From positions 15,960,640-16,024,639 of the forward strand of contig NC_058162.1 of assembly GCF_020080835.1 (NCBI RefSeq): 64,000 nt of DNA, in the 5' to 3' direction. Positions 11,001-21,818 of the stretch are shown here, piece after piece (position 1 is the stretch's first letter; each line of letters starts with the position of its first letter). The DNA is from Cotesia glomerata. Lineage: Eukaryota > Arthropoda > Insecta > Hymenoptera > Braconidae. The notes beneath the pieces were generated by a model, which saw only the letters and a list, made by a program, of their open reading frames with translations, ran no database searches and had not been told where the DNA came from. Position numbers and translations under genes: made by a program.

Positions 11001-12055
11001 AAACTCTCACTAATTACGGCTTTGAACGATGCGAAAGCGATCCTTGTTTATATAAACATGGAAACAACACTCGCTCATACTTGGTTGTACATGTTGATGA
11101 CATCATGATCGCTTGCAGCAAATTATCAAGAATAAATGAAGTAATAGAAGCACTTGCCCAGGAATTTACTATTATAGACCTCAGTGACATTCAATGTTAT
11201 CTTGGAGTAGAGGTCACCAGAAACCAAGCTGGCGATTATCTTATAAGTCAACAAAATTATATTGAAAAGGTATTAATCCAATCAAGACTCGAGCATGCGA
11301 AATTTTCCAATCATCCCATGGACACTAATTATGAGAAAAATCGTGTTAATTCACCCGAAATAAAAATCGACTACTATAGTAAATTAATTGGAAAACTATT
11401 GTACATCGCCATAAACTCAAGACCTGATATTAGTGCGCCAGTGGCAATATTAGCACAGCATATCAAAGGCACACGAAAAATTGATTGGAATGAGCTCCAG
11501 AGGATATGTAGATATTTGAAGGCCACCAAGAACTACAAACTCCGTCTCAGCTCCAATTCCAGCAACGCCCAAGAACTTTTCGGCTATGCTGATGCTAACT
11601 GGGCAGAGGACCGAGCTTCAAGAAAATCGAACACGGAATATCTGTTTAAGTTGTTCAATGGAACGATAAGCTGGGCAAGCAAGAAGCAAACCTGCGTATC
11701 GGTCTCGTCAACAGAGGCTGAAATAGTCGCATTATCAGAAGCATCGAGGGAATGCGTACTTATCCGGAAGCTGCTGGAATCCCTAGACCATCCGCAAAAA
11801 TCAGCCACTATAATCTTCGAGGACAATCAAGGATGTCTTAGTAACATCCACGAACCTGGACCAAACCCCCGCAGCAAACATATCGACACGCAGTACTTTT
11901 ATACCTGAGACCTGGAGGAGAAGAGTATTATAAAAGCAACTTACTGCCCAACAGACGAGAATCAAGCTGACATCCTGAAAAAACCACTAGGACCACTCAA
12001 GACTGCAACTCTGGCAAAGATGATCGGATTAACTGACCAAGAACATCAAGAGTAA
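8087..12055 (+). pseudogene. Copia gag-pol polyprotein with two nonsense codons
   Basis: One frame of about 1,320 codons. Order: Gag with a CCHC knuckle (CYFCHEIGHMKSDC, near 8725); protease with WFLDSAASSHMTNN (near 8920); integrase with the HHCC region (HHWHARFGH near 9325), catalytic HTDLCGP (near 9520), FDLGGEY (near 9715) and EQNGVAERRN (near 9805); RT (SIYGLKQAV near 10950, LVVHVDDIMIA near 11085); RNase H (YADANWAEDRASRKS near 11585, STEAEIVALSEASRE near 11710). In-frame TAA at 9023-9025 and TGA at 11906-11908 truncate it; otherwise it reads to TAA at 12053. Odd residues: the integrase zinc-finger CxxC reads CEFR, losing one Cys; the RT box reads HVDD rather than YVDD. It cannot encode a full polyprotein. 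Confidence 0.93.
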
Positions 12056-12070
12056 CGTCATGGAGGGAAG

Positions 12071-12255
12071 TATTGGAATCAATGACTCATATCGTTTTAT
12101 TGTACACACACACACATACTACATACATTACTCATACCCATTTGCTTAAGTCGAGTCATTAGCTAGCTGTAATTAGGAAGTCAGTTATAATGAACTCAAG
12201 CTACTGTACACATCGACTTGTCAGTTATACTTGCACCTGTCTCCCAAATCCTATA
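12071..12255 (+). repeat. Copia 3' LTR
   Basis: 185 bp, about 96% similar to the 5' LTR. It ends CCTATA where the 5' LTR has CCTACA. Preceded by the polypurine tract at 12062-12070 and followed by target duplicate TTCAA. Confidence 0.9.
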
Positions 12256-12260
12256 TTCAA

Positions 12261-12516
12261 CACTTAAAGTGATTGGGAGGTAAAATGGGCGGTGGTCCCT
12301 CATAATTTCTCAGCCAATAACGTCTTGGCAAAAATATCCCGGCAATCTTATCTCATACAAAAATATCTCATGACAAAACGATCTGTAGCCAAAAAAATTT
12401 CCACTGAAAACATCTCATGACAAAAAAATCTTTAGCCAAAAACATCTCCACCAAAAAGATCTCAACTGAAAACATCTCATAACAAATTAATCTCGATCAT
12501 CAACATCTCATCATTA
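12261..12516. repeat. Degenerate minisatellite of AAAACATCTCATGACAAA-type units
   Basis: Between 12335 and 12500 the motifs ACATCTCATGACAAA, AATCTTTAGCCAAA and ACATCTCCACCAAA recur with a spacing of 13-20 bases. No coding sequence. Confidence 0.6.
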
Positions 12517-12684
12517 TGTTGGCCTATTTCAGAGTAAACACACATTTAAATCTCGTTATAAAGGCGCAAGACGATTACGGGCGTTAGTGTTGGCCTATTT
12601 CAGAGTGAACACACATTCAAATCTTGTTAAAAAAGCGCAACACGATTACGCGCGTTAGTGTTGGTCTATTTCAGAGTAAGCACT
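12517..12684. repeat. 71-bp tandem repeat, 2.4 copies
   Basis: TGTTGGCCTATTTCAGAGT starts at 12517 and 12588, and a TGTTGGTCTATTTCAGAGT variant starts at 12659, an exact 71-bp period. Units differ at a few positions. The third is cut off after about 25 bases. Confidence 0.88.
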
Positions 12685-13787
12685 AGGGTGTGTCATTTTG
12701 AGGTGACTTTTTTTTTCAACGAAAAAACAGGCTGAAAACTTGCATGAAGGTGAGAACAGCAGCCTGTTCAAAGCGGAGCTCTTAATATTAATATTTAGAG
12801 GTGCCTGTCCCTAATTTTCCATTTCCCATTAAAATAACATGGGAAAAAAATTCTTTTTTTTTGTTGATTTTTCTAGCTCGGCATTTGCACCTCATATAAA
12901 TAAGTCCATAGCATATTCTTGTAGAAAATTCAACGCTCTACAAAAAAGGTCTTTTACACTATTATCATAGAGATAGCCGCTTTAAAGATATTCAAATGTA
13001 AACTTTTAAATGTATAAAATTTTGACTATTCAAGTATTAAACTGATACAAATTAATTTATTACTGTCTTAAAAATCTATATTGTTATAAGAGATTCCTAT
13101 CTATATAGTCACTCATCACGATATCTCGGGAACTATCAGACCTAGAAACTTGAAATGTGGTAGGAATATTACTTTTGCCATGTAGAGGTCAGCTAAGAAT
13201 GGATTTTAAGAAATTCTTTTCCCAAAGGGGTTTGCGGGGGCGTTAACAATGAAAAATTCCTGTTTAAACTATAGTTCCTATCGACTCCAAATTTGCTAGG
13301 AACCTTCTGTCAGAGATGTAGAAATAGTACATGAATGAATTTTACGATAGATCACTTCACAGGGGGTTGTGGGGGTGGGTGTTAACAATAAAAATTTTTA
13401 ATTTCCAAGCTATAGCTCCCAGAAACTTCATATTTGGTAAGAATTTGCTACATATAAGGTAGAAATGATCTCAGAGCGGATTTAATGTTTAATTTAGGTT
13501 AGAATATACGCAAATTAAGTGATGATAAATTATGGTTGCATCTTTCATTTACTACCATTGAGGTTTATTAGTTGGATATTGTTAGTTACAAAGGTTTGTA
13601 TAAAATAATATAGACTGTATCAATCTAAAATAAACGTTTGTTAACTTTGATAAATTTACTAATTTAATTTTTATTTACAGTATTGAACAAGCATTTGTGT
13701 TAGGAAGTGACAATAACAAAATCAAAATGAAGGTTAATTTCACAGTATTATTTAAACATACATCAAGTTTGGTATATAATTATGTCC
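12685..13787. other. AT-rich intergenic sequence with about 148-bp diverged tandem units
   Basis: No gene seen. From about 13100 to 13500, three diverged units share a pattern of a CTATAGYTCC-like box, AAATTTGGTAGGAA, a TGTAGA box, a GGATTTTA box and GCGGGGG/GTTAACAAT. The same monomer family occurs in five or so copies at 30030-30720, upstream of a Helitron-type 3' end. Confidence 0.5.
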
Positions 13788-13852
13788 AAAAAAAAAAATT
13801 AGGAAAACAGTTGACCCTGAAGGCCATCCCTGCAACTTCCCGCTAATTCCCG
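13788..13852 (+). mobile_element. CA-repeat element copy b, left fragment
   Basis: Poly(A)-TTAGGAAAACAGTTGACCC followed by GCAACTTCCCGCTAATTCC is the left end of the CA-repeat element. It matches 60890-60950 and the reverse complement of 41190-41270. The remainder of this copy resumes at 23174, so the Jockey-type element was inserted into it. Confidence 0.75.
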
Positions 13853-14241
13853 ATAATTCAACATAGTATAAGTCGTAGCTCACACGCTCCCAGTTTACTT
13901 GTTTGATTTGTGTATAATCATATTTGGGTTTATAACCATTTCGTGACTGTTAAAAAGTTTAAATTTTTATTAACAAAACAAGATATTAATCTCTGATTTG
14001 TTTGTTAATTTGAGATAGTGGTCCCCAAGTAAAGATTATTGCATTAATCTAACCTTAATTTTTTCTAGTTTCTTTTCTTTCTTTCTATTATTTCGGTTAC
14101 TATAGTTGGCGCGACTTGAGTTGGTTACCTGAGTGCATTGTGGTGAGATCTATATGTGCTGTGAGTGAACATACACAACTCTGACTTACCATTGAAGTGT
14201 ATCTGTTATTGTTTTTGTTTACATTGAATCTCAGCACTGAA

Positions 14242-14832
14242 ATGTCACTCTCTAAAACAACAACAGGGGCATCAAAAGTTCAGGATATCACCTGCAATCT
14301 ATGTGACAAAACTATATCCACCAAACCGATAGCCTGTATGCAATGTGGCCTGAACTATCATCCAAGTTGTGCTATGGTGACAGGTTCGACATCGGCTGGT
14401 GCAATCAACAAGTGCTGCTCCATTGTTAAACCACCTACGCAACACCCAATGAGCTCGTTCAAGGAGCTTCTGATTGAGGAAATGAGGAGCGATCTCAAGG
14501 ATATGCTGGCATCAACGTTGAATGAACCGGATAACCAAAATCTGCAAGATGCTCTGGACCAACACACTCTTGAAATTCAGTCTAGCCTAAATCTAGCGAT
14601 CACGGACAGCATGAAATCTCTTAAAGGGCTATTGAACAAACGCATGGATTCAATTCGTGACACTTTTAATAAATCTATTGATGATATCTCAGACAAACTT
14701 AATTCATGTCAAGCTCAACTTACTAAGCTGTCTAGTGATCATGATGAGACTGCTGCTAGGTGTAAAACGCTTGAAGCTAATTACAGTAGATTGCCAGCAC
14801 AATATCCAGCGAGATCATCAGCGCGATATTAA
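14242..14832 (+). CDS. Jockey-type ORF1: PHD-like zinc finger + coiled coil
   Basis: The ATG at 14242 is the first in frame; the upstream in-frame codons have no ATG. Residues about 13-45 form a Cys/His finger (CNLCDKTI, CMQCGLNYHPSC) of the PHD/RING-like type found at the N-terminus of several CR1/Jockey-group ORF1 proteins, where it is thought to aid RNA binding or multimerisation. Residues about 75-180 are rich in heptad-like L/I spacing and charged residues, consistent with a coiled coil. The last 15 codons already belong to the minisatellite, so the native C-terminus is probably replaced. Function is inferred from the family. Confidence 0.6.
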   Translation: MSLSKTTTGASKVQDITCNLCDKTISTKPIACMQCGLNYHPSCAMVTGSTSAGAINKCCSIVKPPTQHPMSSFKELLIEEMRSDLKDMLASTLNEPDNQNLQDALDQHTLEIQSSLNLAITDSMKSLKGLLNKRMDSIRDTFNKSIDDISDKLNSCQAQLTKLSSDHDETAARCKTLEANYSRLPAQYPARSSARY

Positions 14833-15010
14833 GCAAGATATCCAGCGAGACCGTCAGCGAGACCGTATGTGCGATATCAACCAAGATATCCAGCGAGATT
14901 TTTAGCGCGGTATCAAGCAAGATATTTAGCAAGACCGTCAGCGCGATATTAAGCAAGATATCCATCGAGACCATCAACGAGATTCTAGCAAGACCGTCAG
15001 CGCAATGTCC
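14800..15010 (+). repeat. About 36-bp minisatellite at the end of ORF1
   Basis: Repeated GATATCCAGCGAGACCGTCA and GCGCGATATTAAGCAA blocks form about six imperfect units. They overlap the end of the ORF1 reading frame. Confidence 0.75.
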
Positions 15011-15408
15011 AGCGCGATATCTGTCCGATTATCCTCTTGCATGAGTTTCACCACCAAGATATTTTAACCTTACTGTCCATGCTGCTTACCAGCCTAAATA
15101 TCGCTTTGCGAACAATCCTTTATATGTCCTTCAAAACAACCTCCGAAATATCCTATTTCATATTATTCTAAATTTTATCTCTATTTTTTTTTTTTTTGAG
15201 TAAAAATAATGTTTTTTTATACTTTATTTGCGAAGAATGTCAGAAATCAATTACAAATATTATTTTAATACTTAAAATTGTTCTGAATCTATATTTTTCA
15301 ATTGTTTTTATCGAATTTAACAATTTATTCAAATATTCTCCCAGCCAATCAAAATTGTCGTTATAAAAATCTGTCTCGCGCTTTTTTTAGCAGGGCTAAC
15401 TTCCTGAC
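15011..15408 (+). other. AT-rich stretch where ORF2 endonuclease would be expected
   Basis: I see no endonuclease motifs. The sequence is AT-rich with a T-run at 15185-15198. This suggests loss of the N-terminal half of ORF2. Confidence 0.4.
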
Positions 15409-16461
15409 TCTACTGATGACATTTTGTCATCTATACTTAAACTTCCAGACAAATGGTCTGCAGGTGTGGATGGAATTCCATGCTTTCTGGTTAGATCACA
15501 TGCCTGTCTATTTGTTGAGCCACTAACACTTATTTTTACTGAATGTATAAAGCATGGTATCTATCCAGACTGCTGGAAAATCTCAAAAATACTGCCTATC
15601 TTAAAGTCTGAGGATCCATCTTTGATTGTTAATTACAGACCTATCTCAATTTTGTGTGCCTTTTCGAAGGTCTTCGAGATTTATTTATATGGGAAAATAT
15701 TTGCTTATTTTCAAACTACCTTATCTCCATCTCAGCATGGTTTTGTCCCATGCAGGTCAACTGTAACCAATCTCTTATGCTTTACTAAATATGTACACAG
15801 TTCGTTTGCGGAGCATCTGCAGGTGGACACACTTTACACCGATTTCTCGAAGGCCTTCGATAAGGTCAACATATGTAAACTGGTCAAAGCATTGAATGAC
15901 CTGAGTATTCCACTAGACCTGGTTGTGTTGTTATTCTCTTACTTAACAAATAGGCAGAATAAAGTAGTGTTCGAGGGCACGTATTCTAAAGTATTCAAGT
16001 CTACATCAGGTGTTCCACAGGGATCCAATCTTGGTCCACTATTATTTATCATATTCATCAATAATATCTCGTCTAATCTAAGCAATAGTGATCTTAACTG
16101 TGAAATAGATGCCTTTGCTGACGATACAAAACTATATGTAACGATTAGGTCAATGCAAGATTGTTCAAGGCTACAAAAATTAATAGATCGATTTCTTGAT
16201 CTTTGTAATCAGTATGATCTCATTTTAAACCCCAATAAGTGTAAGATAATGTCTTATTATAGGAATAAATCGCCGATAATATTTAATTATATAATTGACA
16301 ACACTCGGGTCACTAGGGTGTCTACCCAATGTGACCTGGGTGTTGTATTTGATAATAAATTGAACTTTCAGCCGCACATTAGCAAGGTTGTTACAGCGTC
16401 ATGGAAAATGTTAGGCTTTGTAACCAGATCAAGTCGCAACCTAGTAACTGTTAAAGCTATT
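15409..16461 (+). pseudogene. Jockey-type reverse transcriptase, N-terminal part
   Basis: Open from about 15409 (STDDILSS) to the LTR at 16462. RT motifs in order: KWSAGVDGIPCFLV, LPILKSEDPS, NYRPISILCAFSKVFE, LSPSQHGFVPCRST, YTDFSKAFDKVN, TSGVPQGSNLGPLLF, catalytic FADDTKLY (near 16110), and LNPNKCKIMSY. The frame is clean, but the 5' half of ORF2 is missing and the C-terminal part lies beyond the 6-kb BEL/Pao insertion. Confidence 0.85.
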
Positions 16462-17145
16462 TGAATAATTACAGAAAGAGCGGAAAAGCGGGGATCAGGT
16501 TTAGGGTTGGATATCTCAATTAAAACGCGTAATTTATTATCAAAAATAACACTAGTAATTTATTTACATTAATTACACTCAATATTTAATATTTTTAATA
16601 GCGGATTGTTAAGATAAAAGCGGATTTGTAAATTACAGCGTGGGTTGCAAAAGCGAAGCCGGTTGACACGTGGTTGAACACTTTGCCGGCACTGAAAAAG
16701 CGGTGAAATAAATGCACTGATAACACAATTTACCTATAACAAATTAAAGCGAATTATTAGCGGTTAATTTAAGCAATTTAAATTATAAAAATAGCGAAAT
16801 GCGGTTAATTAACAATAAGCGAAAGTAAAGCGGAATTAATGGCGACTTGTTGCAACGAAAGCGTGGAAGCGAAAGATAATAAAGATAATTCGTCTTCTTC
16901 CTCGTTGACTTGGAGAAGAAGGCTAATGCGCATGTCCAGCGAGAGCGATAGCCAATCAATAATTCGTTCTATTGATGTCGACATCGATAGCCAATAGTAA
17001 AATTCAATACATGTGGCGTGATCGAGCGGTCGATTGGCGCAAGCGTGTGAAAATTAGCGGGAACGAGCGCTTGTCAGGTGCGTATTGTAAATTTGGGGAG
17101 CCCACAGTGACGTAGTGCTCACTAAGTGGGCCTGTTCACTGAACA
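16462..17145 (-). repeat. BEL/Pao E1 3' LTR
   Basis: On the plus strand begins TGAATAATTACAG and ends TTCACTGAACA. 684 bp, the same length and apparently the same sequence as 21819-22502. Contains about 20 AGCG tetramers against 1 CGCT on the plus strand. Confidence 0.93.
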
Positions 17146-17440
17146 TTCTCCCCGGCGTTGGCGGCTGCGTCGACAAGATCATCCTCTTCATGCGTCAGTG
17201 GCAAGACACAAAGCTTTGTAATTGGGCGTACCAGCTCTGTGTTAACTGTCTTCACAGTTACCACGCGGATTTGTCCATCTGCTCCTGGATGGACAGCAAT
17301 CACTTTGGCTAATGGCCACTTGGTTGGCGGAAGATCCTCAGTGGTGATCAGTACAACTGAACCCACTTTGATCTGGTTGCGTTGATGATGCCACTTTGAA
17401 ATGGCCTGGTAGCGGTGGATACAGTCCTGGTAGTAGCGTG
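17136..17440 (-). pseudogene. BEL/Pao E1 integrase C-terminal remnant, out of frame
   Basis: Minus-strand reading RYYQDCIHRYQAISKWHH and onward matches the C-terminal domain of the E2 integrase at about 57570-57874. The deletion placed it out of frame with the upstream pol, so pol ends in an unrelated short tail. Confidence 0.85.
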
Positions 17441-20243
17441 AGCTGAGTACCTCCGTGAAGCGTTTTGCGGTGCGAATCATCAATCAATATTGATGTAAGC
17501 GGTGAATGTCTCGGCAGTATTGCTGGATGCTTCTCTTCTGGGTCCAATAATGCGTTTTTTAAGCGGCCACCGACTCTCAGGACCCCCTGATGGTCGATGA
17601 ACGGAGTCAGCTTAGTGATGCTGTTGTTTTTTGGCAGATCATCACCATCTTGAAACGTATGAATCTCTCTAGCGAAATATTGTCCTTGAGTGAACTTAAT
17701 CAAAGTCAATTTAGCGCGCTCCAGGTCTGATGGAGTAAGCGGGTAGGCCAGCGAAGATTGTGGAACTCTTTTGAAGCGGTCGATGACACGATGCCAGATG
17801 CTGAGCTTCCTAAGTAATGGAAACAGCTGCGAGTAATGCGATAGTAATTGTTGGAGAAGGCAATTTTCTGCTTTCCAAGTTACTAATGTCAGACCTTGGC
17901 GTTCTTCTCGATGCGTTGCGTTGTCGGTTGGAGGCTCAAGAGTGGGCCAAGAGGATTCTGGTTCATGAAGCCACGTAGGTCCATGCCACCAGAGAGCGTG
18001 TTGCTTTAGTTTTAGCGTAGGTATACCTCTTGAAGCGCAGTCAGCTGGGTTTTGTTTTCCTGGAATAAATTTCCAGGAGACATCTCGAAGCGTTTCTTGG
18101 ATTTTTCCCACTCTATTGCGGACGAATGTCTTCCAGCGGGTTGCTGGACTTTTAATCCATGCGAGAGTCACGGCGGAGTCAGTCCAGAGATTTATCCTGA
18201 CATTTCCAAGTGACTGAACTTCTTTAACATGAAGTATCAGTTGTGTTAACAACCATGCGGCTGATAATTCCAAGCGTGGAATTGTCATAGTCTTCAGCGG
18301 TGCTACTTGCGTTTTTGAACACAGAAGTGAGACTTTTGTGTTCCCATCAGCGTCAGTGACTCTCAAATACACAGCGGCAGCCATAGCGTTCTGCGAAGCG
18401 TCTGAGAACCCGTGCAATTCCATAGTTGCTCCGGGTGCTATATTATTCCAGCGTGGAATGCGGATGGATTCGATGTTTCGAAGATCCTCGCGGTATCCAG
18501 TCCATTTGTGAATGAGTGATGGTGACAATTGTTCATCCCATGACACTCTATCTAGCCACAGATTTTGCATAAAGATCTTGGCTTTGACGACTATTGGTGC
18601 GAGAAGTCCTAGCGGATCATACAGTTTAGCGATTTCAGACAAAATAGCTCTCTTTGTCTTAGGCGTATCTGGCGGTAGCGTGTACTTGAACTGGAGAGCG
18701 TCAGTGCGTGAATTCCAGTACATGCCCAGGACTTTTACTGGTGCATCACTGATTTCTTTAAGAGGTGTATCTAGCTGCTTTTCTTGAGCGACTTCAGCGA
18801 GTAATTTTAGACTATTGCTAGCCCATTTGGCAAGCGGGAAGCAGCCTGCTGCACACAGTGCTTTTGTTTGCACTGCAACCTCTATAGCGTCTTCTTCATT
18901 GTCTGCTCCACCGTAGATGTCATCTACGTAGCGTGTATCCAACATTGGAGCAACAGCTAGCGGAAAGCGGTGTCCTTCATCCTTCACAAGTTGAATGAGC
19001 ACACGTACAGCGTCAAAAGGTGCACTAGCGGTTCCGTATGTGACTGTCTTGAGACAGTAAGCGTCTACCAGGTCATTCTCATCTGTCCAGAGAATGCACT
19101 GAAGCGGCCAATCAAGCGAGTCGACCTCAATCTGTCTGAACATCTTGGTGATGTCAGTAGCGAATAGAATCCTGCTGCAACGGATTCTCAACATCACATC
19201 AAAAATGTCAATTTGCGTTTTGGGTCCTGCGTGGAGAATGTCGTTCAATGAAATTCCTGTAGATGTTGCACAGGAACCATTGAACACTGTGCGGAGCTTC
19301 GTAGTGGTACTATCAAGCTTCAATACCCCATGGTGAGGCAAGAAGTAAGCGTTTGCGGGCAATTCGTTGACTGGTACTCGTACCATGTGTCCTAGTTGAA
19401 TGTATTCTGCCATGAATGCACGATACATGTCAGAATATTCTCTTTCTCGCGACAAGCGAGTTATTAATCTGCGGAGTGACCCCATAGCTGCGTTGATAGA
19501 GTCGCCAAGTTGACTCTCAAGGGCCTTAAGCGGTAATCTCACTACGTAGCGTCCATCAGGCTGTCGATAATGCGTTTGACGAAAGTGAATTTCACATTCG
19601 TCTTCTTCAGCGGTGTTGAGCGGTGAACTTCCTGATGGAACTTCTTCCTGTTCCCAAAACTTAGCGATAGCGTCTTGTAATTCAGTATCTACTGACGCAT
19701 GTAGTGCTGCGTGTGATGTTGAAGCGGGTTTAGCGGTGACAGCTCCATAAATAATCCAACCAAGCGTGGTGGATTGTGCGATCGGAGCATTGCGAGGTCC
19801 TCTTTGAATCTCTGCGTTCATGATCTGTGCGGCTGGCGATGCACCTAGAATAATGTCTACAGGACGCGGCTGTAGATACTGCGGGTCGGCTAGTTGGAGA
19901 TTCTCCAGATGCGGCCATTTCGGATCAGCGATCACGAACGATGGAAGATCTACCGTCAATGTTGGTAGAATATGCATGCTGACATGCATTGATGCGGTCG
20001 TACACAGCGAGCGAAGCTCAATTGTGCTCACACCTAGTGAGCTTCCTGCGGAGACATTGCCAATGCCCTTGAGCATGACCATGTCACGCTGTAGCGGTTG
20101 TCCAAGCTTCTTGAAGAGCGTCTGTCTCATAAATGAGAGCTCTGAACCTTGATCAATCAAGACTCTGGCGGTGATTGGATTGCCATGATGCGGGCGGACC
20201 TGGACTAAGGCGGTAGCTAGTAATACTTGAGCGGAAAGCGAAT
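17338..20243 (-). pseudogene. BEL/Pao E1 pol: protease, RT, RNase H; integrase lost
   Basis: The pol frame starts right after the intron-like spacer and has no ATG near its start. Order: aspartic protease (VLIDQGSELSFM near 20150), RT (LFATDITKMFRQIEVDS near 19155; YVDDIYGG near 18915), RNase H (LHGFSDASQNAMAAAVYL near 18395; LWTDSAVTLAWIKS near 18180), then the integrase zinc-finger start (DDSHRKTLHGGTQL near 17480). At about 17437 the frame jumps to the integrase tail: about 820 bp present in E2 are absent, with ACGCT at both breakpoints. Apart from the deletion the frame is open for about 940 codons. Confidence 0.92.
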
Positions 20244-20301
20244 CTGAAATAATCAACAGTTAATGTTGAGTTATAAGCGGTCTGATGGAACTTTTAGTTA
20301 C
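20244..20301 (-). promoter_or_regulatory. 58-bp putative spliceosomal intron between gag and pol (BEL/Pao E1)
   Basis: On the minus strand the gag frame runs into CAAG|GTAACT, and pol begins after TTATTTCAG|ATTCGC. Removing the 58 bases joins gag to pol in frame, whereas unspliced RNA stops at the TAA three bases inside the intron. A TTAAC branch-like motif lies about 20 bases before the AG. E2 has the same length and the same splice-like ends (53893-53950). Splicing is inferred, not shown. Confidence 0.6.
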
Positions 20302-21586
20302 CTTGTGCGGTGTCAACTTGTTTCGGTGAAGCTGATTTAGGCGGTACTTCTCGGTGAATAGAAGTGTGATGGCGTAGACTGCACTTCCTGCAGCCCTGAG
20401 CAGTCTTACAATCAGCTACACGATGTGGGCCCAAGCAATTGTAGCACAAGCGGTATTTCTCGACAATGTCGATTCGTTCCTCCACAGTAGCGGCCTTGAA
20501 TGTCGGGCAAAACAGCATGTAGTGCTCCTCCGGGCACAGCGGGCAATTTCTCCTGGGCTTTCCCTTGTATTGAGCAGCGGTGTATGAAGATCTTGTCTTC
20601 GGTTGTTTGTCGTTGCGGGACCCACCTGATTTATGATTTTCAGGTTGCTTCTTGGGCTCAGAAGCTGGCTCCAAGTTCTCCCAAGCTCTGACTTTGGACT
20701 TGAGGAACTCGTGAAGTTGCGTATAGGTCGGCATGATATCAGTTAACCCAAGACTAGTCTCCCAGTCCTCTCTTACAGCGGGTGGCAAGCGGCGCAGCGT
20801 CAGGTGAATGATCATTAAGTCCCAGTTGTCAACTGGAACTCCTTGAGCCTTGATGGAGTCCAAAGCTTTTTGATTGGATAAAAGCAAGGCGTCTAATTTC
20901 GCGGCTGATCGTGCGGGAACTGACTCTCCTACCAATAGATCTTCAAGATGTGATGCCACTACGCGGCGAGGATTCGAATAGCGGCTCTTCAGGAGATTCC
21001 AAGCGGGCTCAAATGAATCATCAGTGGATGACATGTTTCCAATAAGCTGGTGGGCTTCCTTTTCTGTGAAGGTTTTCAAATAATGCATCTTCTGACTGTT
21101 TTTAAGAAGAGCATTGTCAATAACAATGTCAGAGAATAGCTGACTAAATGATCCCCAGCGCTTAAAGTCTCCAGAGAAGCTCTGGAGCTTAATTTTTGGG
21201 AGTCCAGTACCCGATGAGCCTCCCAAGAAGGCGGTGCTGTGCATAGCCAGGTTTTGTTGCGTTTGTGCGGCTTCTCTGGCATCAATCTCCTGCTGAATGA
21301 CGTCTTTGCGGGTGGCTATGCGGGTCTCCAAAATTGCATAGGTGGCGTGAGCGTTAGTATAATGATTCCCGACGTGGTACTCGTGTTCAAGTACTTCCGG
21401 GTACGTCTCAAAGATCAGCGAGTTTAAGTTAGTGATGTCCAGCCAAATCTTGGAGCTTTGTGTTGACACTGACTCAATAGCGGTGATCGTAAGCGAGTTA
21501 AGCTCCTCGTTAGTTAAGCGATCCACCATGGCATACAAAGCATCCAGGTACTGCTTTTGCATAGCAATAGCAGTTTCAAACTGCAT
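20294..21586 (-). CDS. BEL/Pao E1 gag
   Basis: 430 codons from an ATG at 21586, preceded by the leader downstream of the primer site. Gag forms the virus-like particle and packages RNA. It resembles the DUF1759-type Gag of BEL/Pao elements: a helical N-terminus, the segment PKIKLQSFSGDFKRWGSF (about residue 130), and the run NLLKSRYSNPRRVVASHLEDL. The C-terminus has knuckle-like motifs CPLCPEEHYMLFC, CYNCLGPHRVADC and CRKCSLRHHTSIH. All Cys/His are kept, unlike E2. Ends DTAQGN-stop inside the proposed intron. Confidence 0.93.
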   Translation of the reverse strand: MQFETAIAMQKQYLDALYAMVDRLTNEELNSLTITAIESVSTQSSKIWLDITNLNSLIFETYPEVLEHEYHVGNHYTNAHATYAILETRIATRKDVIQQEIDAREAAQTQQNLAMHSTAFLGGSSGTGLPKIKLQSFSGDFKRWGSFSQLFSDIVIDNALLKNSQKMHYLKTFTEKEAHQLIGNMSSTDDSFEPAWNLLKSRYSNPRRVVASHLEDLLVGESVPARSAAKLDALLLSNQKALDSIKAQGVPVDNWDLMIIHLTLRRLPPAVREDWETSLGLTDIMPTYTQLHEFLKSKVRAWENLEPASEPKKQPENHKSGGSRNDKQPKTRSSYTAAQYKGKPRRNCPLCPEEHYMLFCPTFKAATVEERIDIVEKYRLCYNCLGPHRVADCKTAQGCRKCSLRHHTSIHREVPPKSASPKQVDTAQGN

Positions 21587-21799
21587 TGCGGTGTTTAATG
21601 TAGGACCGAGATCGAGTTTTCAGTCAATTAAAGCGGAAAGTTCAGCGTACCGGTGTACGAATGACTACCAGGAGCAGCACCCGATGTGCTCTGCGATGCT
21701 CCTGACACTCGACCTTTCCTAGCGGGATTACACTTCACTTAACACAGCACAATTTTTAGCGGTATAATTAATTAATTTAATTGAGATAGAGCCAGCCTG

Positions 21800-21817
21800 A
21801 TCCGGCTCGAGGGACCA
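21800..21817 (-). promoter_or_regulatory. BEL/Pao E1 primer-binding site (tRNA-Tyr-like)
   Basis: One base after the LTR the minus strand reads TGGTCCCTCGAGCCGGAT. From memory this is complementary to the 3' end of eukaryotic tRNA-Tyr with one mismatch. The same site follows the E2 5' LTR at 52377. Confidence 0.7.
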
Positions 21818-21818
21818 A

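Larger units (their letters stand above)
7690..12255 (+). mobile_element. Copia-type LTR retrotransposon, complete structure
   Basis: Two LTRs (7690-7878 and 12071-12255) flank one gag-pol reading frame. The 5-bp target duplication TTCAA is present at 7685-7689 and 12256-12260. A primer-binding site follows the first LTR and a purine-rich tract (GGAGGGAAG, 12062-12070) precedes the second. The LTRs differ by about 7 substitutions plus (CA)n length over about 185 bp, so the insertion is not recent. Two nonsense codons disable the polyprotein. Confidence 0.93.

Noticed and set aside
12517..12684. CRISPR-like array
   Set aside because: Units are contiguous tandem copies without spacers, and the context is eukaryotic.
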